Part shown: positions 8,438 through 14,629 of the stretch, one piece after another
Layout of the letters: each line of letters begins with the position of its first letter
How positions within the stretch are numbered: position 1 is the first letter of the stretch
DNA from: Gammaproteobacteria bacterium
GTDB taxonomy: Bacteria; Pseudomonadota; Gammaproteobacteria; DSM-16500
DNA: 16,952 nt
Reading direction: 5' to 3'
NCBI GenBank assembly: GCA_021323555.1
Contig: JAJONP010000060.1
Span: 1-16,952 of the forward strand
Notes under the pieces: model-generated
What the model was told of the DNA's origin: nothing
The model's input: only the letters and a program-made list of their open reading frames with translations
Database searches by the model: none
Translations under genes and position numbers: made by a program

Positions 8438-9001
8438 ATGAAAAAAACCATAAAACCCACATGGGAAAAGCTCTCAGTATGGCAAAAAAGAGCAATAAAA
8501 TTGCCATGGCAAGCTTGGCTACTGCATGGGGGTTCATTTATGCAACGTTTAGTGCAGCACGGTGTAGCCGATACGCGCATTAAAATCTTAAGCGAGAGTT
8601 GGCAACGACCCAAGCAGGAAGAAAGCGTATTGTTAAGGACCGATCCTCCAATTCGTGTATTCGTACGTGAAGTTCTTATCTGCAATGAACAGCAGTCTTG
8701 GATGTTTGCACGTACTGTGATTCCACGTGAGATGTTGACAGGGGAAGAGCAGGCATTAGCTCATTTAAAAGAGCGTTCTTTGGGTTCAGTGCTATTTAAA
8801 AATCCCGCATTAAAACGAAGTGAATTTGAAGTAGCTTGTTTGAAACCCCATATGTTTTTGCATAGTAAAGCGGTGAGTGCCGTAGAGGAATCTCTGCCAG
8901 ATTTATGGGCACGCCGTTCGGTATTTTCTTTACCTGGAAAATCATTATTATTAACCGAAGTATTTTTACCAGATATGATGCTCTTCAATGAAGAAACTTA
9001 A
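8438..9001 (+). CDS. ubiC: chorismate lyase
   Basis: Splits chorismate into 4-hydroxybenzoate and pyruvate, the first committed step of ubiquinone synthesis. The fold is recognised from the segment FVREVLICNEQQSWMFART with the key arginine at Arg77 (E. coli Arg76), the loop RSLGSVLF (114-120, product-binding region) and the C-terminal LWARRSVFSLPGKSLLLTE with Glu174 (E. coli Glu155). The length of 187 residues is slightly longer than E. coli UbiC (165), mostly at the N-terminus. ATG 8438 lacks a clear ribosome site. Its 3' end overlaps ubiA by 14 bp, so the two enzymes, which act one after the other, are translated from one message. Confidence 0.92.
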   Translation: MKKTIKPTWEKLSVWQKRAIKLPWQAWLLHGGSFMQRLVQHGVADTRIKILSESWQRPKQEESVLLRTDPPIRVFVREVLICNEQQSWMFARTVIPREMLTGEEQALAHLKERSLGSVLFKNPALKRSEFEVACLKPHMFLHSKAVSAVEESLPDLWARRSVFSLPGKSLLLTEVFLPDMMLFNEET

Positions 9002-9848
9002 GCCTTATATTTTTTTGATGCGCTTGGATAAGCCTATCGGAATCTTTTTATTAGTATGGCCAACCTTGTGGGCATTATGGCTGGCAGGTGCTGGTAAACC
9101 CCCTTTTCAGATTGTGTTGATCTTTATTTTAGGAGTTATCTTAATGCGTTCCGCAGGCTGTGTAGTGAATGATATAGTTGATCAACGAGTTGATGGATAT
9201 GTCGCTCGTACGCATCAGCGACCTTTAGTGATAGGCTCTGTTTCAACGCAAGCCGCAATGATTTTGTTTTTGAGTCTCATGCTATGCGCTTTTTCTTTAG
9301 TTTTATTATTGAATAAATTAACTCTCTGTTTAGCGTTTGTCGGGGCAATACTTGCTATTATCTATCCTTTTTTAAAACGTTTTACGCATTTACCTCAAGT
9401 AGGTTTAGGATTTGCTTTTTCATGGGGGGTACCTATGGCTTTTGCTGCCGTCACAAACTCAGTGCCTGTCTTTTCTTGGGTCATTTTTTTTGCGGCAGTG
9501 ATATGGTCTGTTATATACGACACTTTATATGCCATGGTGGATCGCGAAGATGATAGAAAAATCGGAATTAAATCAACCGCTATCTTGTTTGGTAAATCAG
9601 ACAAATGGATAACGGGTTTATTGCAAATGATCTTTCTCGTATTACTCTCATTCATTGGATTTTTTTATCAATTAAATAAACTGTATTATTTAGGTATAAT
9701 AAGCGCTGCAATTTTATTTATTTATCAGCAAGCACTTATTCGAGATAGATATCCTGACAATTGTTTTAAAGCTTTTTTAAATAATCATTGGGTCGGCTGT
9801 GTTATTTATATAGGAATTGTATTGGGTTATGTTAATTGTTGCAGATGA
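8988..9848 (+). CDS. ubiA: 4-hydroxybenzoate polyprenyltransferase
   Basis: Integral membrane enzyme attaching the polyprenyl chain to 4-hydroxybenzoate from UbiC. Both Asp-rich magnesium/diphosphate motifs are present: NDIVDQRVD (61-69), followed by ARTHQRPL, and YDTLYAMVDREDD (177-189), followed by GIKSTAILFG. Eight or nine hydrophobic spans are spread along 286 residues, normal for UbiA. The opening MRLDKPIGIFLLVWPTLWALW is also typical. It overlaps ubiC by 14 bp and the pdxB gene by 20 bp, so an operon ubiC-ubiA-pdxB is likely. Confidence 0.96.
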   Translation: MKKLKPYIFLMRLDKPIGIFLLVWPTLWALWLAGAGKPPFQIVLIFILGVILMRSAGCVVNDIVDQRVDGYVARTHQRPLVIGSVSTQAAMILFLSLMLCAFSLVLLLNKLTLCLAFVGAILAIIYPFLKRFTHLPQVGLGFAFSWGVPMAFAAVTNSVPVFSWVIFFAAVIWSVIYDTLYAMVDREDDRKIGIKSTAILFGKSDKWITGLLQMIFLVLLSFIGFFYQLNKLYYLGIISAAILFIYQQALIRDRYPDNCFKAFLNNHWVGCVIYIGIVLGYVNCCR

Positions 9849-10839
9849 AGCCATTCCCTGCGTCAACCATTATTTTGGTTTTGATAATGAAATTATTTTA
9901 AAGCCAGGCCGCGCGTTGACGCGTAATGATGTATTGCTTGCGGATATTTTATTGGTACGCTCAGTAACAAAAATTAACCGTGCATTGTTAGAAGATACGC
10001 ATGTCAGATTTGTAGGAAGTACAGTGACTGGCACAGATCATCTTGATATAGATTGGTTAAATAGCGCAGGCATTCAATGGAGTGCAGCGTCCGGCTGTAA
10101 CACTATCGCAGTGGCTGAATATACAGTAGCTGTGATCGCTGCCTTGCAGAAAAAAGGATTATTACTGCAGAAGAATTGCCGCGCAGGTGTAGTTGGAGTA
10201 GGAAGAATCGGAAGTGAAGTTGTTAAAAAGTTAAAAATATTAAATTTTGATATCGTACAGTGTGACCCTATACGCGCTCTTCAAGATAAGAACTTTAACT
10301 CCACCTCTATTGAGGATTTTTCAGACTTAGATATTATTCTATTGTATACGCCTTTAACTAAAGAAGGGCCCTATCCCACGTATCACTTAATTGAAAAATC
10401 ATTCTTAAAACGCCAAAAAAAAGATTGTATCTTATTCAATGCAGGGCGCGGTGCAGCCATCAATTTTTCAGATTTAATGGCATATGGACGGCATTTAATT
10501 TGGTGTTTGGATGTATGGGAAAATGAACCTCATATTAATAAAGAAGTGCTGTTCGCATCGACATTAGCGTCACCGCATATCGCAGGACATTCCGTGCAAA
10601 GTAAATACCGTGGAATTGATATGATTTATAAAGCGGCGATCCAGCGAGGTGTTCTCCCTGATCGTTCAATAGAAAGTTTTAATTTCCCAACAATAGAAAT
10701 TGCTTTGGATAGTAAAAAAGTGGATTGGCGCGATATCGTACTTGCTATTTATAATCCTTTTGAGATTTCTGAGCAGATGAAGCAGGCTAGTTTATTGGAT
10801 TTAGAATCTGCTCGTGTGCTTGATAGAATTTTTAAATAA
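9829..10839 (+). CDS. pdxB: erythronate-4-phosphate dehydrogenase, short C-terminus
   Basis: Oxidises 4-phosphoerythronate with NAD in the DXP-dependent pyridoxal phosphate pathway. The family opening MLIVADEAIPCV is present. The NAD-binding motif GVGRIGSEVV is at 123-132 and the catalytic triad is complete: Arg207 in FNAGRGAAI, Glu233 in DVWENEP and His250 in SPHIAGH. The Glu-His spacing of 17 equals that in E. coli. I chose ATG 9829, as a TTG at 9817 would add four unmatched residues. The protein is 336 residues, about 40 shorter than E. coli PdxB (378): it stops at LDRIFK, where relatives continue through a conserved RKNYPLRREF-like end of the dimerisation domain. The last 70 codons are duplicated downstream at 12790-13024. 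Function is likely but the short end is odd. Confidence 0.9.
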   Translation: MLIVADEAIPCVNHYFGFDNEIILKPGRALTRNDVLLADILLVRSVTKINRALLEDTHVRFVGSTVTGTDHLDIDWLNSAGIQWSAASGCNTIAVAEYTVAVIAALQKKGLLLQKNCRAGVVGVGRIGSEVVKKLKILNFDIVQCDPIRALQDKNFNSTSIEDFSDLDIILLYTPLTKEGPYPTYHLIEKSFLKRQKKDCILFNAGRGAAINFSDLMAYGRHLIWCLDVWENEPHINKEVLFASTLASPHIAGHSVQSKYRGIDMIYKAAIQRGVLPDRSIESFNFPTIEIALDSKKVDWRDIVLAIYNPFEISEQMKQASLLDLESARVLDRIFK

Positions 10840-10858
10840 ATAGTCATCTACTGCTTGC
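10631..10858 (+). repeat. pdxB 3'-end direct repeat, left copy
   Basis: The last part of pdxB plus about 19 bp past its stop matches 12790-13040. I count six substitutions in about 210 aligned bases of coding tail, apart from a 26-bp insertion in the right copy. Beyond the stop the match weakens and ends near 10858. The two copies bracket the first AbiE pair. Confidence 0.9.
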
Positions 10859-10927
10859 TAATCAGTTACAGTAACTCTCAAATGAAAAAAAGGGTGTGTC
10901 AAATTAAAATAATTGCAGAAAGATAGC

Positions 10928-10961
10928 TGTCTATTAGTAAATGTTCACGACCTAATAGGCA
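10928..10961. repeat. inverted repeat upstream of first abiE pair
   Basis: TGTCTATTAG (10928-10937) and CTAATAGGCA (10952-10961) pair at nine of ten positions across 14 nt. A smaller perfect palindrome, AGTTAC-A-GTAACT, lies at 10864-10876. No T run follows either one, so they are not clear terminators. They could be operator sites for the first AbiEi, but the two do not share a sequence. Confidence 0.4.
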
Positions 10962-10995
10962 AAGTCCGTATTTTACCGAAATTTAAAAATCTGAC

Positions 10996-11025
10996 TTGAT
11001 TTCTTATAGCCATATCCATTACACT
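10996..11025 (+). promoter_or_regulatory. possible promoter of first abiE pair
   Basis: TTGATT (10996-11001) and TACACT (11020-11025) are separated by 18 bp, each matching four of six consensus bases. The start codon at 11066 follows 40 bp later. This is a weak call. Confidence 0.3.
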
Positions 11026-11065
11026 ATGCTCATGAAACCACACAATACGTTGCCCATGGTACTTA

Positions 11066-11866
11066 ATGAAACTATCTCAGTACATTAATCAACTCCAACA
11101 AACAGGTAGAAAAAGCTTTAGTAAAGATGAAGCAGTTAAAGCGCTTCACCTGTCCTCTAAGGCTTTTGATATGGCCTTACTAAGGCTGCGGAAAAAGGGT
11201 ACTGTAGTGACCCCTTATAAAAATTTTCATATCATTGTTCCTCCTGAATACCAAGTATTGGGTTGCTTACCTGCCAATCAGCTTATACCTCTTCTTATGG
11301 AACATTTAAAAATTTCTTATTACGTATGCTTATTATCTGCCGCAGAGTTGCATGGTGCTGCTCACCAGCGACCGCAAATTTTTCAAGTGATGACTAATAA
11401 ACGTATGCGACCGATCCACTGCGGGAAAATCACAGTCAATTTTATTTTTAAAAAAGACTTATCCTATATCCCCACCCAGCCTTTTAATGTACCCACAGGC
11501 TATTTGATAACATCAACGCCTGAAGCGACTGCAATGGATTTATTTCTTTATCCTTACCAAGCAGGCGGCATCAATCATATTGCAACTGTCTTATCCGAAT
11601 TAGTTGAAGCCATTGAACCACAAAAGCTGTTAGTATTAGCACACTCTTCTGCCCAAAATGCTTGGGTGCAGCGTTTAGGGTATATTCTGGAAAAAATTGA
11701 TCCTTACGAAACAACACGGAAAGTAGAATGTATTAAGTTTCTGAGAGAGCATGTTCAGGGCATTCATCCTTCTTATGTTTCGCTTATTGCCAGAGGTATA
11801 AAAAGTTTGTCGCGTGATAAAACATGGCGCATTATTGTGAATACAGACATAGACAGTGACATATGA
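11066..11866 (+). CDS. AbiEi-family antitoxin, system 1
   Basis: Predicted antitoxin and autorepressor of a type IV (AbiE) toxin-antitoxin pair. Residues 1-60 form a winged helix-turn-helix (SKDEAVKALHLSSKAFDMAL, then LRKKGTVVTPYKNFHIIVP, as in COG5340 proteins). The middle has the usual AbiEi features YVCLLSAAELHGAAHQRPQIFQ and a segment with TSTPEATAMDLFLYP, placing it in the group that follows the TPEATALDL-like motif. The length of 266 residues is normal. The ATG has no visible ribosome site; no better in-frame start exists, since TGA at 11033 closes the frame. Its last 4 bp overlap the toxin gene (ATGA), a tight coupling typical of such pairs. It lies between two copies of the pdxB 3' end, which suggests acquisition. 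Confidence 0.85.
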   Translation: MKLSQYINQLQQTGRKSFSKDEAVKALHLSSKAFDMALLRLRKKGTVVTPYKNFHIIVPPEYQVLGCLPANQLIPLLMEHLKISYYVCLLSAAELHGAAHQRPQIFQVMTNKRMRPIHCGKITVNFIFKKDLSYIPTQPFNVPTGYLITSTPEATAMDLFLYPYQAGGINHIATVLSELVEAIEPQKLLVLAHSSAQNAWVQRLGYILEKIDPYETTRKVECIKFLREHVQGIHPSYVSLIARGIKSLSRDKTWRIIVNTDIDSDI

Positions 11867-12708
11867 TTCCACAAAGTTTTATTCAAGACTGGAAATATCG
11901 CTATGCTCCTTGGCCGTCATTGACCATGGTGGAGCAGGATCTGATTATTAGCCGTGCATTGGTAGAACTATATCAGCAGCCTACAATTAAAAAAGCCCTT
12001 GTCTTTAGAGGGGGTACTGCATTAAATAAAATTTATATTAACCCGCCATCCCGCTACAGCGAAGATATTGACCTCGTACAGATTAAAGCCGGCCCCATTA
12101 GGGAAATAGTGGATACTATTCGTATAGTATTAGATCCTTGGTTAGGTGAGCCTAAGAGAAAACTGACAGATAGATGTGTAAAATTACTTTATCGTTTTCA
12201 ATCAAGTGAAAATTTACCTGCCAGACTAAAAATAGAAATTAACACAACTGAACATTACCATGTGCTTGAATTAGCGAAAGTTGATTTTTCGGTTGAATCA
12301 GCATGGTTCACTGGAACGACACAAATCCTCACTTATCAATTAAATGAACTCATGGGTTCAAAAATGTGTGCGCTCTATAACCGTCGTAAAGGCAGAGATT
12401 TGTTTGACTTGTGGCTAGTACTTAAAAATAACTTGGTTGACACACAAACTGTTTTAGAGGTTTTTCTAATGCATTGCGAAAAGGTAGGACAAAAAATCAC
12501 ACGAACTTTATTTGAAAGAAACTTATTTGAAAAAAACAAATATGATGATTTCCGTCTGGATATTTTAGGACTACTTGCAAATACGGAACAATGGTCTTTT
12601 ACAGAAGCCTATCAAATGGTAAATGATAGATTAATTTGCCTGTTGCCTGGGGAGAAATGGAAAAAGCCTGCTTGTGAAATTGAAAAGACTGTTGAAAATA
12701 AGCTATGA
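11863..12708 (+). CDS. AbiEii-family nucleotidyltransferase toxin, system 1
   Basis: Predicted toxin of the type IV pair, a DNA polymerase beta-like nucleotidyltransferase. The four motifs described for AbiEii proteins can be seen: motif I FRGGTALNKIY (Gly50-Gly51-Thr52), with the acidic pair in RYSEDIDL (Asp68, Asp70); motif II/III LKIEIN with Glu125; and motif IV KMCALYNRRKGRDLFDLW (Lys167, Arg178, Asp179). The length of 281 residues is normal. All catalytic residues are present, so it looks active. Start and antitoxin stop overlap as ATGA. Related enzymes block growth by modifying tRNA or another substrate; which target applies here cannot be told. Confidence 0.88.
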   Translation: MIPQSFIQDWKYRYAPWPSLTMVEQDLIISRALVELYQQPTIKKALVFRGGTALNKIYINPPSRYSEDIDLVQIKAGPIREIVDTIRIVLDPWLGEPKRKLTDRCVKLLYRFQSSENLPARLKIEINTTEHYHVLELAKVDFSVESAWFTGTTQILTYQLNELMGSKMCALYNRRKGRDLFDLWLVLKNNLVDTQTVLEVFLMHCEKVGQKITRTLFERNLFEKNKYDDFRLDILGLLANTEQWSFTEAYQMVNDRLICLLPGEKWKKPACEIEKTVENKL

Positions 12709-12789
12709 ATTAAAAAAACAGAGCCAGGCTTGCATGGTTGCATTAGATGTTATGTTGAAAATACAATTACGCAAACCTGACCCCTTTTG
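12709..12789. mobile_element. possible transposase-element end fragment
   Basis: Eighty-one bases without a gene between the toxin stop and the pdxB fragment. The end reads ACGCAAACCTGACCCC followed by TTTT, a string that I recall at the edges of REP-associated tyrosine transposase elements in proteobacteria. No transposase remains. The pdxB-derived repeat begins directly after it at 12790. The call rests on recall and needs a search. Confidence 0.35.
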
Positions 12790-13024
12790 AAGCGGCGGTC
12801 CAGAGAGGTGTTCTCCCTGATCGTTCAATAGAAAGTTTTAATTTCCCCACAATAGAAATTGCTTTGGATAGTAAAAAAGTGGATTGGCGCGATATCGTAC
12901 TTGCTATTTATAATCCTTTTGAGATTTCTGAGCAGATGAAGCAGGCTAGTTTAAATTTGTCACTCTAAAAAACAGTTTATTGGATCCAGAATCTGCTCGT
13001 GTGCTTGATAGAATTTTTGAATAA
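12790..13024 (+). pseudogene. pdxB: duplicated pdxB 3' end, dead fragment (right copy)
   Basis: A copy of the last 70 codons of pdxB, about 97% identical at base level to 10631-10839. It has no start, and its upstream border is unrelated DNA. A 26-bp insertion at 12950-12975, bounded by TTTA on both sides, brings an early TAA at 12966 and shifts the frame; after it the ancestral tail resumes and reaches a TAA at 13022-13024. The first base differences (A to G near 12798 and C to A near 12804) and the others are scattered. Similarity continues about 16 bp past the stop into the operator-like repeat of the next abiE pair. It marks the right border of the segment carrying system 1. Confidence 0.9.
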
Positions 13025-13050
13025 AACTGTCATTTATTGACAGTTTTATT
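13020..13050. promoter_or_regulatory. AbiEi operator-like inverted repeat 1
   Basis: AATAAAACTGTCA (13020-13032) and TGACAGTTTTATT (13038-13050) are perfect 13-bp arms around 5 nt. It overlaps the -35 box TTGACA at 13037-13042 and the stop of the dead pdxB tail. The core ACTGTCA-5-TGACAGT recurs at 13097-13115. Confidence 0.8.
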
Positions 13051-13066
13051 CAAAAACATAGATAAA
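13037..13066 (+). promoter_or_regulatory. promoter of second abiE pair
   Basis: TTGACA (13037-13042, perfect consensus) and GATAAA (13061-13066, four of six) are 18 bp apart. Transcription would start near 13073. The -35 box lies inside inverted repeat 1, and inverted repeat 2 would lie in the leader, so a bound repressor at either site should block expression. Confidence 0.6.
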
Positions 13067-13096
13067 ATCAATAAAATATGCTATTATTCGATCGAA

Positions 13097-13115
13097 ACTG
13101 TCATTATTTGACAGT
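13097..13115. promoter_or_regulatory. AbiEi operator-like inverted repeat 2
   Basis: ACTGTCA (13097-13103) and TGACAGT (13109-13115) pair perfectly around 5 nt, with the same core and spacing as repeat 1. Centres are 71 bp apart. It ends 12 bp before the abiEi start codon, covering the place where a ribosome site would be. Confidence 0.8.
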
Positions 13116-13127
13116 ATTGAGCAAATT

Positions 13128-13772
13128 ATGAAATACCCATTAGAACCTAAATTAATGACTTATCCACGAGCTTATCTGACGGATAGTGAAATGACGTTCT
13201 TACTCAAGGGAAGCCAGGATAGCCGGTATAGTAAAGTAAAACGATGGTTAGCATCGGGAAAATTATTGCATATTCGCCGTGGATTATATTATTTAACAGA
13301 ACAATCAGGACATCTTACCAAACCGCATCCATTTGAATTGGCACACTTCATTTATGCGCCTTCTTATATTAGTTTTGAGTCAGCGCTGAGTTATCATGGA
13401 TTCATCCCCGAAGCAGTCTATTCTATCACCTGTGCTTGTACTAAACGAAATAAAGCATTCGAGACTCCTTTAGGTAAATTTAATTATTTAAAATTACCCG
13501 TGAAAAATTTTTATATTGCCGTGGAGCTCATGACTGAAGGCAGTTATCATTTTTTTATGGCCAAGCCTTGGAAAGCCATCTGCGATTATATTGTTTGTTA
13601 TAAAAAAGAATGGCGTTCGATTGATCCGTTAATTAAAAGCTTGCGTATTCAGTGGGAAGATTTTCCAGGGATAACCTATGAAGAAATTGAACTGTTAGAT
13701 GAATATTATCATCATAAACGCATGACGCGCTTTCTTAAAAGTATTAAACAAGGAGATAAATGTGAGCGTTGA
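13128..13772 (+). CDS. AbiEi-family antitoxin, system 2
   Basis: Predicted antitoxin and autorepressor of a second, different AbiE pair. At 214 residues it belongs to a shorter AbiEi group than the first one. The N-terminal winged helix is at about residues 15-60 (LTDSEMTFLLKGSQDSRYSK then LASGKLLHIRRGLYYL). After it comes ELAHFIYAPSYISFESALSY, the segment that defines such antitoxins (compare YVCLLSAAELHG in system 1), and a C-terminal region with a Trp- and Tyr-rich end. Two identical-core inverted repeats lie just upstream, which fits negative autoregulation of this family by binding two inverted repeats, known for Streptococcus AbiEi. ATG 13128 has no strong ribosome site. It overlaps the toxin gene by 11 bp. 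Confidence 0.85.
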   Translation: MKYPLEPKLMTYPRAYLTDSEMTFLLKGSQDSRYSKVKRWLASGKLLHIRRGLYYLTEQSGHLTKPHPFELAHFIYAPSYISFESALSYHGFIPEAVYSITCACTKRNKAFETPLGKFNYLKLPVKNFYIAVELMTEGSYHFFMAKPWKAICDYIVCYKKEWRSIDPLIKSLRIQWEDFPGITYEEIELLDEYYHHKRMTRFLKSIKQGDKCER

Positions 13773-14616
13773 GATTGTTCAAACAAAATTATTATCCTAT
13801 CAATGCCACACAGTGCTTGAGCAAGAAAACGCACTTAAAGAAATTCTTCAAGAGATTGCTTTATTAGCGCTTTCACGTGCTGGATTTTTTCAGGTTGCTG
13901 CTTTTCAAGGGGGAACTTGTTTAAGAATTTTGTATGGGTTAGAACGATTTTCTGAAGATTTAGATTTTACATTAAAAAACCCGGACAAAAATTTTATCTG
14001 GAAAAAATATATTGCTTCTATGCAAGAGGAGTTTAGTGCGTATGGATTTTCTTTGGAAACAAAAGATAGAGAGAAGTTAGATAATACTATTAAAATCGCT
14101 TTTTTAAAAGCAGATTCAGATGGCGGTCTTTTAATTATCAAGGATAATAGAACAAATAAACCTAAATTAAGAATTAAGCTAGAGATAGATTCTAATCCTC
14201 CTGAGGGTGCAACCTACGAATTAAAATTTCTGGATTTTCCTTTGCCTTATAGTATTAACGTGCAGGATTTATCAAGCCTATTTGCAGGGAAATGCCATGC
14301 TTTACTTTGTAGGGAGTACACAAAAGGAAGAGATTGGTATGATTTTATCTGGTATATTTCAAGAAAAGTACCTATTAATTTTATTTTTCTGAATAATGCT
14401 ATTTCACAAGCAGGCCCTTGGAAAGAAAAAAATATTTCAATAACTCCGCATTGGTTTTATCAGCAACTTAAAATAAAAATCATGGCTATGAATTGGGATG
14501 AGGTCAAACAAGATGTCGTACATTTTCTAAGGCCAAAAGAACGGGCAACCCTTGATCTTTGGTCTAAAGAATTTTTTCTCTCGCGTTTAGAAAAACTAAT
14601 AGATTATATTAATTAG
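13762..14616 (+). CDS. AbiEii-family nucleotidyltransferase toxin, system 2
   Basis: Predicted nucleotidyltransferase toxin of the second pair. Motif I is FQGGTCLRILYG (Gly50-Gly51-Thr52), with RFSEDLDF after it (Asp66, Asp68). The third acid is Glu141 in LRIKLEID, and motif IV reads FAGKCHALLCREYTKGRDWYD (Lys177, Lys188, Arg190, Asp191). All expected active-site positions are filled. The length of 284 residues is normal. It begins with GTG at 13762, with AGGAG 6 nt upstream, so it should be translated well, and overlaps the antitoxin by 11 bp. Outside the motifs it shares little with the system 1 toxin, so the pairs are separate acquisitions rather than duplicates. The next gene is convergent and 13 bp away. 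Confidence 0.88.
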   Translation: MSVEIVQTKLLSYQCHTVLEQENALKEILQEIALLALSRAGFFQVAAFQGGTCLRILYGLERFSEDLDFTLKNPDKNFIWKKYIASMQEEFSAYGFSLETKDREKLDNTIKIAFLKADSDGGLLIIKDNRTNKPKLRIKLEIDSNPPEGATYELKFLDFPLPYSINVQDLSSLFAGKCHALLCREYTKGRDWYDFIWYISRKVPINFIFLNNAISQAGPWKEKNISITPHWFYQQLKIKIMAMNWDEVKQDVVHFLRPKERATLDLWSKEFFLSRLEKLIDYIN

Positions 14617-14629
14617 AGTGCATTTAAAA

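Noticed and set aside
8392..8685. Minus-strand open frame of 97 codons
   Set aside because: It lies opposite ubiC, whose motifs are clear, and has no family signs.
10882..10926. Short open frame of 14 codons beginning MKKRV
   Set aside because: No ribosome site and no sign of selection; too short to support.
11032..11088. Short open frame of 18 codons overlapping the start of the first AbiEi
   Set aside because: It could be a leader peptide, but there is no ribosome site and nothing else to support it.
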